Shown: piece after piece, positions 23,710 to 35,645 of the stretch | Layout: each line of letters opens with the position of its first letter | Position numbering within the stretch: the stretch's first letter is position 1 | DNA from: Eremomyces bilateralis CBS 781.70 | Taxonomy: Eukaryota; Ascomycota; Dothideomycetes; Eremomycetales; Eremomycetaceae | Direction of reading: 5' to 3' | Assembly (NCBI RefSeq): GCF_010015585.1 | Contig: NW_022985078.1 | Coordinates: 624,322 to 688,321 of the forward strand | DNA: 64,000 nt | Translations under genes and position numbers: made by a program | Notes under the pieces: generated by a model | Databases searched by the model: none | What the model was told of the DNA's origin: nothing | The model's input: only the letters and a program-made list of their open reading frames with translations

Positions 23710-24784
23710 ATGGCCGCAGAAGCACAAGCTCAATCCGAACTCAAGGTCAGATTCTTCTACATGTCCAATCCACATCGCGCGTACTAAAGGCGATTCAAGG
23801 ACTTCGGTGGTATATTCCGTCTCGATGGGAAAGTTGCTGTGATCAGTGGAGGGTCTCGAGGACTAGGTCTACACGCTGCATCGGGGTAAGTAATCAGCCA
23901 AGCCGCAATACCATGGTCTAATGCAGTTTAGTCTACTCCAAGCTGGGTGCTCCAAGGTCTTCATCACCTCCAGAAAGGCACAAGCATGCCAGGAGGCTTG
24001 CGATGCTCTCAATGCCCTTACAAACAAAGCTCCTGGAGCCATTGCAATCCCGGTACCGGCAGATTCGTCCAAGGTATCCGAAATCGAACGCTTGGTCAAA
24101 GAGGTCGAGAAACATACCGACCATGTCGATATCCTTTTCGCCAACGCCGGTGCCACGTGGGGAGAGAAGTTCGAAACACATCCAGATAGTGCCTTCGCCA
24201 AGGTGATGGATTTGAACGTCAAGAGCGTTTTCAGCACCATTCAAAAGTAAGTGGACGAGTTCCTGCAGCCTACCCAAGCCCTCCAATCCTCTATCAGACG
24301 ACTGCATCTTAGCCATGGTTCTGTCTTGTAAAGGCCCTGACATGGTGGACTCAGGTTCGCCCCTCTCCTTCAAAAGCGCGCAACATTGGAGGAGCCATCA
24401 AGGGCAATTGCAACGGCATCTGTTGCCGGTCTTCGAATCGGTACTTTGGGCAACAACGCGACTTATGGATACTCGGCAAGCAAGGCCGCAGTGATCCATT
24501 TGATGAACAACTTGGCGGTCGAACTTGGCCCCCGTCATATCCTCTGCAATTCTCTCGCTCCTGGGTTCTTCCCTTCCAAGATGGCAAGTGGCTTGATGGG
24601 CCTGATCGGGGGTGAGGAGAAGCTAGCCAAGACCAACCCGAATGGGCGGCTGGGTCGTCCAGAGGATATCGCGGCGGCGGTGGTGTTCTTGAGCAGCCGA
24701 GCTGGAAGCCACGTCAACGGGGCTCATCTCGTAATCGATGGTGGCGTGCACCAAGGCAGGATTGGAGGATTGCCGAACTTGTAG
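23710..24784 (+). CDS. short-chain dehydrogenase/reductase
   Basis: NAD(P)-dependent oxidoreductase of the classical SDR family, substrate unknown. Four exons: 23710-23745, 23800-23885, 23932-24246 and 24355-24784, 288 aa. The cofactor motif is GGSRGLG (about residues 29-35), the NAG motif is in LFANAGATW, and the catalytic Tyr-Lys pair is in YGYSASK. The C-terminal LVIDGGVHQG is typical of the 3-oxoacyl-reductase-like group; related fungal proteins are often labelled rhamnolipid-type reductases (RhlG-like), which fits the block around LEEPSRAIATASVAGL. The first exon is only 12 codons. It lies 0.7 kb downstream of the peroxisomal thioesterase on the same strand, but has no PTS1, so any link in fatty-acid metabolism is speculative. 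Confidence 0.9.
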
Positions 24785-26133
24785 GTTCAACCGCTGTATG
24801 TTGGGCTATGGGGGTGGAGGACCGGTTGGAGAATCGGGCGGAAGGGAGCGGGATCGACGGTTGTTCTCCGCGACAGTGGATATGGTCGATTATGCTATGC
24901 AACGAAGCGTATGTCAGACACCCATTGAACCTTGGATTTCGCGATTGAGGATTTGTAGCCGGATTGAGTGACAGTTGCGGAGAATGCGCTTCCGGTTGTT
25001 AGACGTGTATACAGACTGCGAATGGTTTTAAGCACCACTCCGGGCGAGGAGTCCTGAGGTGTCACGTTCCCACACCCTGGTGCGATTGAATAGACCCAAG
25101 GACAATTCGTGTAAAGGGCATTAAGCAATTGTGGCTCCTGGATGGCCATGAAATCATGTTTGAAGCCAATCGCGAGGATTGTTCCTGTAGAAGCACTTCA
25201 GCAGCACCAGATTTGAGTCATCAGCACCATCATGACCTCATAAGCGACATAGATGGATACGAGAAATGACTCTATTGAATAATATGTGCAAAGATTCCAT
25301 TGCCAAGTGAGACGTGGAGATGGTGAGATATTCAAGATTCATAACCAGATCGAAGATGGAAATGGAGCCAATGATATGATCCATAAAGGGCACGAGTGGA
25401 GCAACAACAGCCGCCAACCCGTCAACTCGCCACTCGACTGTGACGCGGCGGAGATTCGGCACGAGAGACTGTAAAGAGAGACTTGGCCTTCAACAATCAA
25501 CATGGTTCATCCGGGGTGGAAGAATTTAATTGCCCTTCGCCTTCGACGTGCACCTCTACTCTCCAGCCTACTAAACCGGAGAATCGTATCGTCTTCTTAA
25601 ATTCAAAGGAATACAAAGGGGGAACTTGATGTCTTTGAGAAAGGTAATAGGAAGCGAAGCCGGTAACGATTAAGAGTCCTCGACGCCATGGGGGTATGCT
25701 TCAAATTTCCATGCTATCGTGGCTATCAATTTCTTCCTCCCCATGGTTGAACTCATTGAAGGTTGATAAGTGACGGCAGCGGCGGGGAATTGGTGGGAAT
25801 AAGTGTTTAGGGATTGCACAATTGGACGGTTGATTGGCCCTCGGGGATTTCCGGGAATGCCGGCGCATCTCCATAAGACCGTAACCATAGCTGCTGAACC
25901 ATGAACGGCACAATTCCTGAACAATTCCTGAACTGTTGAACCCTCGTGATCTTGAACCCTCTCTCTGATTTTTCTTTAGTCTACCAACCAAATCCTTCAT
26001 AGATTATCATCACGTACATCAATTCTTAATTGATTCGATTCATCCATCGTCATCCTCCCTTATTCCGTCTTTTCCTCCTTTTCCTCCTTTTCCTCTTTGA
26101 TTTCTCTCTCTACTCCCTCGTCCATCGCTCAAA
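24785..26133. promoter_or_regulatory. intergenic region upstream of the phosphate carrier
   Basis: A 1.35 kb gap with no credible gene. Positions 26049-26125, just before the phosphate carrier start, form a strongly pyrimidine-rich tract with three tandem TTTTCCTCC-like units, a common feature of highly expressed fungal genes around the transcription start. Confidence 0.5.
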
Positions 26134-27330
26134 ATGTCCGGCACCGCCACTCCTCCCCCGTCCTCAACAGGCTCCGTGAAACTGGATGCCGTGAAGCAGG
26201 CTGTTCAAGCCAATGAACCTCAGAAAATTTCCGGCGCGGCTCTGTACTCACGGTTTGCTTTCGCTGGCGCCGTCTGCTGTGCTGTCACTCACGGTGCTTT
26301 CACTCCCGTTGATGTGTAAGCGCACCCTTCTCACGTCCATCTCGAGCGAGAAAAGACCGCGTGTTGCGCATCTCCAATTTTCCACCATCGGACGTCTCGC
26401 TAACTGGGATCTCTCACAGCGTCAAAACCCGCATCCAACTCGATCCCGCCAAATACAATCGCGGCCTCATCGGTGGGTTCCGTCAAGTCATTGGAGCCGA
26501 GGGTTTCGGAGCCGTCTGGACTGGTGTCGGCCCGACCTTCGCTGGATATTTCCTTCAGGGCTCGTTGAAGTTTGGAGGATACGAATTCTTCAAGCAACAA
26601 TGGATCAACCAACTTGGATTGGAGACCGCATCCAACAACCGAACCGCCGTCTACCTCGCCTCGGCGGCCACCGCTGAGTTCTTCGCCGACATTGCTCTGT
26701 GCCCTCTGGAAGCCACCCGTATCCGTATGGTCTCCGAACCGGGTTTCGCCAACGGTTTGGTCGGTGGTTTCAGCAAGATCTTGAAGAATGAAGGTATCGG
26801 TGCTTTCTACTCGGGCTTCGGTCCCATCCTCTTCAAACAGTCAGTCCATTTCCCATTCCTGCCTCCATGTTCCGATGATTCTAACACCCAACAGGGTCCC
26901 CTACACAATGGCCAAATTCGTCGTTTTCGAGAAAGTCTCCGAGGCGATCTTCAACGTTTATGACAAGAACAGCATGTCTGGTGGCCAGCAGACGACCGCC
27001 AATCTTGGCGCTGGTCTCATCGCTGGTTTCGCCGCCGCGCTCATCTCCCAACCCGCCGATACCATGCTCAGCAAGATCAACAAGTCCAAGGGCCTTCCCG
27101 GTGAGGGCACCATGAGCCGACTCGTCAAGATTGGACGTGAGCTTGGTATCCGTGGATCGTATGCCGGTATCGGTGCTCGTCTGTTCATGGTTGGTGGTCT
27201 GACTGCTGGACAATTCGCCATCTACGGTGACATCAAGAAGGTATGTACTCTATGTCTGTAACCGTTTGACACTCAACTCACTGTCTGTTAGGCCCTCGGA
27301 GCGACCGGTGGTGTCGAAATCGCGAAATAG
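26134..27330 (+). CDS. MIR1: mitochondrial phosphate carrier (Mir1/PiC)
   Basis: Inner-membrane carrier importing inorganic phosphate with a proton to feed ATP synthase. Four exons: 26134-26315, 26420-26839, 26895-27240 and 27292-27330, 328 aa, normal for the family. Three mitochondrial-carrier repeats are visible, each beginning with the P-x-D/E-x-x-K/R signature: [21 protein letters not shown] and [31 protein letters not shown] and [12 protein letters not shown] are diagnostic of the phosphate rather than the ADP/ATP subgroup. The last exon encodes only 12 residues. A pyrimidine-rich leader precedes the start. Confidence 0.96.
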
Positions 27331-28225
27331 ATTGGAAACCTGCACATTAGACTCGTTCGAGCGCGTGACTAAAAGCGCTCCTTAAAAGTATCCAGCGTGG
27401 GATATCAGATGAGCATCATCCGAACATAGATTCTCTCCCAAAATTTCCGCTCTGATGTCCATTCGGGGGTTTCTCCGAACTCGCTGGACAGTTTTTAATA
27501 GACAGCGTTTGTGGCATGGCATATTTGCGGGTTCTGTAATTGTACGGCTTTCATTTAGTAGAGAGAGGGTTGGCTGGGAAATGCAATGTTGAATCGTCCA
27601 GGCCATGTGGCATCTGTTGAAGTGTGTGGATCGTTCTTGAGTCTTCGTCCGAATGACCAGTGGGTTAGAGTTCCGATACCCAACAATATTCAGGACACCA
27701 GAGTCTTTTCAATATGCATATATTTATGGTTCAATCATCTCGTGCAACCTGTGCCGCTGGATGAACCGCAATCGGCAGCAGTGCTGTGATACTTCCAAAA
27801 CTTTATACTGAACACCACCATGGATCGAAGTGGCAACCACTAACGCTTACATGTAAACCATGGTACAAGCAGGACCTTTCGAGGGTTCAACGACTCTAAG
27901 GGACGACAGGGGCGCCGGAGACGATTTCGCGGGATTCCGGTGCCGCGGTCCCGCATTACTACTTCCATCCCCGGGGAGCTGCTGATGGGTCATCTGCCCC
28001 AACCTCTGTTACGACAACTGTGATTATCGACACGTTTGGAATTTTGTTAAGGTATTCACGTACTTGCGAAGCGCTTGACTCAGAACTGTCACGCGCTCCC
28101 TCATCAGTGTGATAAAGTTCTTGCGCGCGCATCCGCCAGCTCTCCAGCTCTCTATTCCTCGTTCGCGCTTAAGTCCGATCTTACCCCTCCTCGCACCCTC
28201 CAACGACGCAATCATCTTGACCATC
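27331..28225. other. intergenic, phosphate carrier 3' end and glycine-zipper promoter
   Basis: An 895 bp gap between plus-strand genes. A GC-rich patch with CCCCGGGG occurs near 27970. Nothing else recognised. Confidence 0.4.
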
Positions 28226-29017
28226 ATGTCGAACCAAGACTACTACAGCCAACAAGGCGCCGGCTATGGAGGATATAACTCGCCTCCTCCTCAGCAAGGG
28301 CAATATGGTGCTCCTCCGCATCAGGAACATCCGCCGCAAGGGCAATATGGTGGCTATCCCCCACCTCAGGATGCCGGCTATGGCCATAGTGGCTCTCCAG
28401 CCCCAGGCGCTTACGGCGCTGCTCCTCAACAAGGAGGGTATCCTCCAGCGGGATACAATCCTTCGCACGGTCAACCTCCACACGGTCAATCTCCATACGA
28501 GCAGCGAGAGGGTTACCCTCCACAGCATCATCAAGGCGCGCCTGGCGGCTACGCACCAGGACCAGGCCCATACGACCAGCACCAACAGGGGCAGTATGGT
28601 GGGCACTCAGGCCAACCCCCTCCACAAGGTCAAGGTGGACCTGAGGGCGATCGTGGACTTGGTGCCACCCTACTAGGCGGAGCAGCTGGTGCATACGGTG
28701 GTCATAAACTCGCAGGTGGAGGGTTAGGAACCATCGGAGGAGCCATCGCTGGAGCGATTGGCGCCAATGCATTGGAGGGTAAGCACAAGTAAGTCCCTCA
28801 TGATAGTGATATCCCTAGGATATTGTGGATGGACGCTGACGAATCTGGGAATAGGAAACATAAGAAGAACAAGAAGGACAAGAAGCACAAGAAAGACAAA
28901 CATGGTTCAAAATATGCAGGCTCCGCAGCGGTCGGTGGGCTGTATGGTGGCCATCATGGGCATCATCGCAGTAACAGTAGCAGCAGCTCGTCGTCTTCCT
29001 CTAGCAGTTCTTCTTAA
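28226..29017 (+). CDS. Gly/Pro/Gln/Tyr-rich protein with glycine-zipper segment
   Basis: Two exons, 28226-28788 and 28855-29017, around a 66 bp intron, 241 aa. Residues 1-140 are a low-complexity region built of QGQYGG, GYPPP and similar units. Next comes a glycine-zipper stretch (ATLLGGAAGAYGGHKLAGG and TIGGAIAGAIGANALEG), a GxxxG-packed helix pair that may insert in or associate with membranes. The second exon adds a lysine-rich run and ends in a polyserine tract. The serines are coded by a mixture of AGC, AGT, TCG, TCT and TCC, so the run is not a simple slipped trinucleotide. Proteins of this layout are common and uncharacterised in ascomycetes; condensate or cell-surface roles are only guesses. 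Confidence 0.8.
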
Positions 29018-29735
29018 GGTGGCCCTCCAAGGTGTATCAGATTCTTTGTTTCTCTTTACTTGTATCCTAGTTACGCTCAGCTGGACTGTGACGTCTCTGG
29101 ACGTGGATCAACCGTGTTTAAGTGTTTTTGGGCGGTCATGACAAGTCACAATTTTCCATATCCCCAAGAAGGCGACGATATTTGATTCTAGGAAGACATG
29201 AGAATGTCCGAGTGTTATCTTCTCTATTGGTTTCACCGAATGACTTGTGGTAGTAAATATATTAGATATCAATACTTGGCTGACATGACTCGATCACTGG
29301 CTCCATGGTGTATTGAATTAAGTTTTCCAAAGTTTCGTACCATATCGTTAGAGAGCCCTCGTTGTTGATATCAAGCGGTAATCTGGATCATGGTCGTGGT
29401 TCCATCGAATAGTTGTCGAAATTTGGTGGCCGAATGATTGAAGCTGTGCATAGGCTAGATCTTTGGGAGCTGGATTCCATGTGGAGTTGACGGACCAACC
29501 TTCAAGGCAGTTAGGGAAAAAAAATCTCACGCTGCCATTGTAGCTGTCAATCTCTACATCAGTTCCAAGTTACATCCTCAAAATCTTTCGAAAATTCTAC
29601 GAATCTATATGTGTAGTGGCGAATATTGATGGGTGTTGATGAGGATCGATTGTTCGCAAAATTTTCCACAACGCCGAAAACTGCTGCTCCATGCAGGTCC
29701 TTACAAGTACACTCCTTCGAATTTGAATACCAAAC
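29018..29735. other. intergenic, upstream of the TPR protein
   Basis: A 718 bp AT-rich gap between plus-strand genes; no gene or clear motif. Confidence 0.4.
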
Positions 29736-32696
29736 ATGGATATACTCTTGGAGTATTTCGAGTCTTGTCTCCCATCCGATTTAAAAGATGCTCTTGTCGA
29801 CGAACTTCATGCTATTAAGCAGGGAGACTTTTCATATCTTCTTCAACACCCGGTCACCCAACTCATCGTGGGGCGAACTGGCGATGGACGTCTGAAGGAA
29901 GCATCGGATGAAGATTACGATGTCTGGAGCGATTTCATCTTCGATCGTCTGGGCGTTATCCTAAGCAAAAGAGCAGACTCAAACGGCGGTATTACTGAAT
30001 CTCCTGCATACTACCAACATCTCGTTTCTCTGGTTGGGCTTGCAGCGCTTTATGCGTTCATCCAGTCAAATGTCACCGGTCCTCCTCTTCAAATTTCACC
30101 TCAGGATGTTTTATTTCCCTCTAAAGTCATACAAAACCGTTCGACGGAATCCACCTTCCGTCGTGGGCTCTTGTCATCGCTCACTGCGGACGGAATTGGT
30201 GCATATCAGCTTGCGAACAACGTCGAGCTTTTCTGTCTGGCGGACACGATTTTTACTTGCCCACCCCTCGGGAAAAATATCAAGGCCGCAAAATGGATCA
30301 AACTCAGGGTCGACTTTCTGCATCAGCGTATGCTATCAGAGATTGCACCATCTCTTGAAGACGCCATCTACGCCTCGTTGGTTGAGCTAGAGCCCATGGT
30401 TCTCCAGGACTCCAAAGATGACGGTGTCCTGTATACCAACTTCCTTCTAGAAAGGGCCACAATCCACACCCACCATGGTATGGACAAGAAAGCCCACAGC
30501 GACATAACTCAAGCAGTCAAGGAGCGACAGTTCGAGTTTGCAATTACCGGACGCCTTGGGAAACGAACAAAGTTCCAAGAGAACGATCTCAGCCAGCTTG
30601 TGGTTCTAGCACGCAGCAGATCCGAAGATCACGATGATACGACTGCCCCGGACCGGAGTACCGGACGAGATACGGTCACTCGCAACATCGCTCCTGAAAA
30701 TGTCGACCTAAATGACGATACCATCCTAGATTCCATATCTTTCACACCTGCTGCTAGTTCTGGACCAGAAGCAACCAAAGGAACAATCATTAAAGATCCA
30801 AACAGCATACCTCCGAAATTGGCGGACATCGACCCATCTTCGCAGCCATTACTTCACCCACTTGACAGCATAATCCTTCTATCCACAGCATCCTCGATTA
30901 CCAACACAAATCCTGCGGATGGTCTTACGCGAGAAGAAACAGCCCCTTACGCAACTCGCGTGCTTGATGGTGGAAGCTCAAATTGGCAAGTGTACACGCA
31001 AGGACTTCTTGTGCGGAGTCGGATCGAAGGCTATCGCTCTAGAACGACAGAACGTGGTCTCCTCCAACTTCAGGCCCTAGTCGACCAGATCATCGTTGAA
31101 ACATCTGGAACACATTCGGATGGCGAGAAAGACGATAAAGGGGCAACCTCGGGGCAAGATCAAAGCGTTCCCCTACCCACGATTGAAATTAGTGGTCCAA
31201 ATGGAACGACTTCTACCTCATCGGACTCAAAGCCGGCAACTTTCCTTCCAGCGCCAAAGCCCACCGAATCCGCCCCAGTCATGGAACGTCTCCAATACGT
31301 TTTCCAGCTGAGCTCGCCCTATCGATGGAACCTTGAGTCGGAATTGGCTGCCAGGTGGGTCGGCATTGGTGGTCTACGTACTGCATTAGAAATCTATGAA
31401 CGACTTCAGATGTGGGCTGAGGCTGCACTTTGCTGGGCGGCAACGGAGCGAGAGGACAAGGCAATAAAGATTGTGCGCCGTCAATTGTATCATGCAACCG
31501 ACGAGAGGTCCGAGGAAGAGGCAGCGAGCGACGACTTGGAAACATGGGAAGGGTCAGAAAGAGATCCTTTGCCGTCCGATGCAGCAAGACTTTTCTGCAT
31601 TCTCGGGGACATTGATATGTCTCCTATATACTTTGACCGTGCGTGGGAGGTCAGCTCCCATCGATATGCTCGTGCGAAAAGGAGCTTGGGGCGCTACTTT
31701 TATGCACGCAAAGATTTCCAAAGCGCAGCCGATGCCTACGAGGCCAGTGTTAAGGTCGCTCAACTCCATCATGGCTCTTGGTTCAACCTTGGATGCTCGT
31801 ATTTGGAACTACAAAATTGGACGCGAGCAATCGATTGCTTTAGCAGGACGGTCCAGCTCGATGATCAGGATGCAGAGTCGTGGAGCAATCTTGCCGCGGC
31901 TCTTATCCGTCTCGACCCAAAGCAAGCTATCGAATCAGCACCACAAGTTCCAGAGGTCCCATTGGAAGATGAAGATCTTCACGAAAGCTCTTCATCCCTC
32001 CCCGCACAACCGACATCACAGTCGAATCGAATCCATGCGTTATCCGCCTTACAACACGCAGCACGTCTCAAGCCACACGACTATCATATCTGGTCCAACA
32101 TCATGGCCATTGCTTTGTCTCTGGCTGACCCTCCTTACGCCACGATGTTGACGTGTCTTCGTCGTTTAGTCGACCTACAGTCCCAAAGCCTTGGTGAGAA
32201 TGCCATTGATGCCGAAGCTCTTGCGGTCCTTATCAGCCATATCACTTCGACCATTGATTCTCCTGTGGATGCGAACCTCCGTGGACTCCCACGTCTCCTG
32301 TCCGAGCTCATTGAATCGAAACTGATCCCGTTGATAACGTCATCAGCCGAGCTGTGGGCTCTCATCGCTCGATTTCGTATCTGGGAACGGCGCCCAGCCG
32401 CTGCTCTAGATGCTCAAGAGAAAGCGTGGCGTTGTACCTTGAATACTTCAGGTTGGGAATCTGGTGATGAGAAACATTGGGGACGGGTTGTGGATTCCAC
32501 AATAGATTTGGCACAGGCATATGAGAGTCTAGGTCCGCAAACACATGAGGACCAAATTGGGACCGTAGTCCTCGATGGATGGAAGTTCAAGGCCAGAAGC
32601 GCGCTCAGGAGTGTGATGGGCAAAGGAAAGGAGAGCTGGGATGGATCAGACGACTATAACAGGCTCAAGGAAGAATTGGACGGATTACGGAGTTAA
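29736..32696 (+). CDS. TTC27: TPR protein of the TTC27/Emw1 family
   Basis: A single exon of 986 aa beginning MDILLEYFESCLPSD. The C-terminal half contains tandem tetratricopeptide repeats, for example KRSLGRYFYARKDFQSAADAY, SWFNLGCSYLELQNWTRAID and ESWSNLAAALIRL, about residues 640-730, the most conserved part of the family. Upstream is a long helical region with Ser/Thr/Asp-rich disordered inserts near residues 290-400 and 455-510. Human TTC27 and fission-yeast Emw1 are the relatives: Emw1 is essential and affects cell-wall integrity, TTC27 has been linked to splicing-factor assembly. The molecular role is not settled. The absence of introns in nearly 3 kb is unusual for this window. Confidence 0.82.
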   Translation: MDILLEYFESCLPSDLKDALVDELHAIKQGDFSYLLQHPVTQLIVGRTGDGRLKEASDEDYDVWSDFIFDRLGVILSKRADSNGGITESPAYYQHLVSLVGLAALYAFIQSNVTGPPLQISPQDVLFPSKVIQNRSTESTFRRGLLSSLTADGIGAYQLANNVELFCLADTIFTCPPLGKNIKAAKWIKLRVDFLHQRMLSEIAPSLEDAIYASLVELEPMVLQDSKDDGVLYTNFLLERATIHTHHGMDKKAHSDITQAVKERQFEFAITGRLGKRTKFQENDLSQLVVLARSRSEDHDDTTAPDRSTGRDTVTRNIAPENVDLNDDTILDSISFTPAASSGPEATKGTIIKDPNSIPPKLADIDPSSQPLLHPLDSIILLSTASSITNTNPADGLTREETAPYATRVLDGGSSNWQVYTQGLLVRSRIEGYRSRTTERGLLQLQALVDQIIVETSGTHSDGEKDDKGATSGQDQSVPLPTIEISGPNGTTSTSSDSKPATFLPAPKPTESAPVMERLQYVFQLSSPYRWNLESELAARWVGIGGLRTALEIYERLQMWAEAALCWAATEREDKAIKIVRRQLYHATDERSEEEAASDDLETWEGSERDPLPSDAARLFCILGDIDMSPIYFDRAWEVSSHRYARAKRSLGRYFYARKDFQSAADAYEASVKVAQLHHGSWFNLGCSYLELQNWTRAIDCFSRTVQLDDQDAESWSNLAAALIRLDPKQAIESAPQVPEVPLEDEDLHESSSSLPAQPTSQSNRIHALSALQHAARLKPHDYHIWSNIMAIALSLADPPYATMLTCLRRLVDLQSQSLGENAIDAEALAVLISHITSTIDSPVDANLRGLPRLLSELIESKLIPLITSSAELWALIARFRIWERRPAAALDAQEKAWRCTLNTSGWESGDEKHWGRVVDSTIDLAQAYESLGPQTHEDQIGTVVLDGWKFKARSALRSVMGKGKESWDGSDDYNRLKEELDGLRS

Positions 32697-32810
32697 ATCC
32701 TCTATCAAGAAAGGAATGCAAACCAAATGGACACAAAAGCTCAAACCTGTAACCATGATCTAACGGCCAGGGGCTTTTCGCGCTAAATACAATAGCATGT
32801 ACATGACTGA

Positions 32811-34552
32811 TCAGACTTTATCTGTCAAACTTGGACTGCATTCGTGTTTCTCCCCACTTGGCTTCCATGAACCATCTTCCTTTCCATTGATGACCAGCGC
32901 TCCTGCGCCTCCCTCGACTCCAAAATAGTCCACATCATCCGAAATTCCAACTCCTTTTATAGGCGCCACCTTGTACAGAATGTAGTAGGTAAGCAACGAA
33001 ATAAGAGTTCCCAGAGGCCAAGACATGTAATACATATTGGACCACCCAGGCAAAGCTTCACCTCCCTGAACCTGTCTGACAAAGCCAGGCAGCGTTATCC
33101 AAACTCCAGATGTCCATGCCACGAAGGCACGCCAGTTCAAGCCGTTTCGATAGTAGTAGATGCTGGATGGCTCGATGGTATAGAGATCAGACAATTTCAA
33201 GACTCTTCTTCGGACAAGGAAGTAATCGGAGAACATAACTCCAGTCATGGGCCCAATGAAAACTCCATAACCGCCGAGCACGACTAGGAACTTGTTCGCG
33301 CCATTATTGAGCAGTTGCCACGGTTGCGTAATGAACGAAACAGCGGCTAGGAAGAGCATTCCACGACGAATGGTGAAATATCGAGGAAGCAGGGAGGCGA
33401 TGTCCATTCCCCCTGAAAGACCGTTGTTCGCCACCACCATCCCAAACTGTGCGACCATGAATGCAAAACTCGAAAAGGCGACCGCTGCTCGTGCACCAGA
33501 TGAGTCGTGGTAGTGAAGCTGAAGGGCATCTAGAAGTCGATATGGCTCCCACAGCAAGGTCCCTGCCTGCTCAGGGAACAGTTTTGCCGCGCAAGATGTG
33601 CATATAATGCCAATCAGCGCAGTGACGATGGTTCCCAGCGGAACCATTACCAACTGCGCAAGGATCTGATCTTTCGGGCGCCGGGCAAATCGAGTGTAAT
33701 CGGACTGAACGAAGATGTGAACACTAATGCTCGAAATATTGGTGCAAATCCCTAAAATGAGCATCCAGGCGAGATGTGACCCCTCGGCTTGACGGACGCC
33801 AGCCAGAGAGCTAACATCATGCAAGAGATCGCCACCACCTTTCGCCGAAGCTGTGAACCACACCAACAAGGCAAAAATGGTCGGAATGATGCAAGCGCAG
33901 CTGATAAGGAACGGAACCTTGTACTTTTCTGGCGCAATCCATATGAGTGGTAGATAGAGGATCGTAAAAATTATGAACGCAGTGAAATCTCCAGTGGTGA
34001 GAGTCCCACCAGCCAAAGACTTATCCAGATTCCGGAAAGACGGGGCCAGGGCCGTAAGGAAAGTCCTAAGACACTGGCCGCCCCAGTATACCTGCGTAGA
34101 GAACCAGATACAGGCCAGGAAGAATCGTTGTAGGACCACGAAAACGGATCCCCGAACACCCCAGGAGGCTCGTTGTATGATCGGAAATCCGATATGCCAC
34201 TTCGCACCAGGGGCTCCACTGAGGACGCAAAGCACGCCGACAATGACATTCCCAATGATCACAGTGAGCATGCACTGCCATACGGAAAGTCCTAAGGCGA
34301 GAATTGAGCTTCCTGTGGTCCAACCGCCAATGTTGAACGATCCTACGCGCGGAATCAGTAACCGGCAATCACATTATTACTGGATATACACATACCTGTT
34401 ATTACCCAGAGGGTAACGAATTGCCATGGTCCGTATGTCCTGCGATGTGGAGGAAGCGGTCGGGTGTCATCATTCAACGATCCACTGCCTGGAGCTCCGT
34501 CTTTGGATGACTGGACCTCGACCCGGCGTAAAGCATCTTTCAAGAATGCCAT
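32811..34552 (-). CDS. NCS1-family permease (Fur type: uracil/allantoin/uridine)
   Basis: Plasma-membrane symporter for a nucleobase or related compound. Two exons, 34552-34396 and 34342-32811, around a 53 bp intron, 562 aa. After a cytosolic N-terminus the first helix begins PWQFVTLWVITGSFNIGGWTTG, which covers the family's substrate-binding TM1 region, and about 12 hydrophobic helices follow. The QRASWGVRGS motif and MVVANNGLSGGMDIASLLPRY in the middle of the protein are typical of fungal Fur transporters, whose members carry uracil, allantoin, uric acid or uridine. Substrate cannot be read from sequence alone. The gene is divergent from the 2-oxoglutarate oxygenase and shares a 1.1 kb promoter region with it. 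Confidence 0.9.
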
Positions 34553-35645
34553 GGAGGTTGTGGAAGTGGATAAAGGAGCTTATGAATACTTGCTGAAAAC
34601 CAGCTACTTGATGATGATCTGCGATTCTCATGGGTTAGGTCGGCCATATATACAAGCTACTTTCCTATTGACCGCGTTGTTTGCTTGACATTCTATCTTA
34701 TCAACATCCTCACCTAGCGTCATTGTGGGCCTGCCACGTTCCGGTGGCGGGGTTTGGCCAGATATGGATACGATATTCCAGGTGAAGCCAGGGACTCGAC
34801 ATCAGGCTTTGCCCGTTTGAAATCCCACTGTTACAATGAATGACCCACCTGGAGAGTTGATCGTTCATAAGTTCAGCCTCGAGAACCAATCACGCAATAT
34901 CATTTCGATGGAGATGAGAGGAGGTGCTCAGGAGCTTATCCTTGAGCAGAAGTCATCGTTGTGTGGAGTGCGGAGATGATACTGGCGGAATATTGTACGC
35001 CAACGGAATACCTGGGAGACCAGGTCGTATCCCTAGGGTCTGGACCCGTCTTTCGCATTGCATTCAACTCAAGGTTCCTCGGGAACCAGCGAAGGAAGCC
35101 CTTCGCTGTTGATGGTTTAACCGCTTGTAGCCAATAACTCACTCTGCTCGATCGCTGGAGTCGCAGCGAGGATGCTGGGGCTCCAGGATGGTCGAGGTAC
35201 GGATAACGGAGGACGTCGGACGATCTCTGATGGGCGATCTGGTGAGGGAGACTTTGGCTTTGACTCTTGGCCCATCCCTGTAGAATGATGGAATTAGCGC
35301 GAGATATGCTGAACGGCTAACTTGAAGAAGGATAGAACCATGATTCTTTATCTTTGGAGAGCATAATGTTAATCAAGGCAACGAGTAAGAGTTTCCAAAA
35401 CCAAAAGAGTGAAGATATGCTTAAATAACCTTTACTCTATGGGTGATCTAGCCGCTGCTATTCCGGATCCAGACCGTTTATCCATTCAAGCGCATCGAAA
35501 TGCGGATGAAATAGCTGCAATATAGAATGTGGATTGGTCGTAATCCATTATCGAGGTGTCCAAGTAATATATCTTGACCTGATATCCATCTCGGTTTAGA
35601 GAATCTATTCGCTGGATACCAAATGACAAGTCTCCTACATCATCC
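34553..35645. promoter_or_regulatory. divergent promoter region permease / oxygenase
   Basis: A 1.1 kb gap between divergent starts, no credible gene. It contains a CCAAT box near 34886 and an inverted CGG triplet pair spaced by 7 bp at 35464-35476, listed separately. Confidence 0.45.
35464..35476. promoter_or_regulatory. CGG-N7-CCG, candidate Zn2Cys6 site
   Basis: Reads CGGATCCAGACCG, an everted/inverted CGG pair as bound by dimeric Zn2Cys6 proteins. It lies about 170 bp before the oxygenase start. The same spacing recurs at 39068-39080. By chance such a pattern is expected about once per 4 kb, so this is only a candidate. Confidence 0.35.

Noticed and set aside
28181-28772. Long minus-strand frames opposite the glycine-zipper gene
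   Set aside because: They arise from the repetitive codon use of the Gln/Gly/Pro-rich plus-strand protein.
35005-35105. Possible short gene between the permease and the oxygenase
   Set aside because: Frames are under 70 codons on both strands, without splice partners or motifs.
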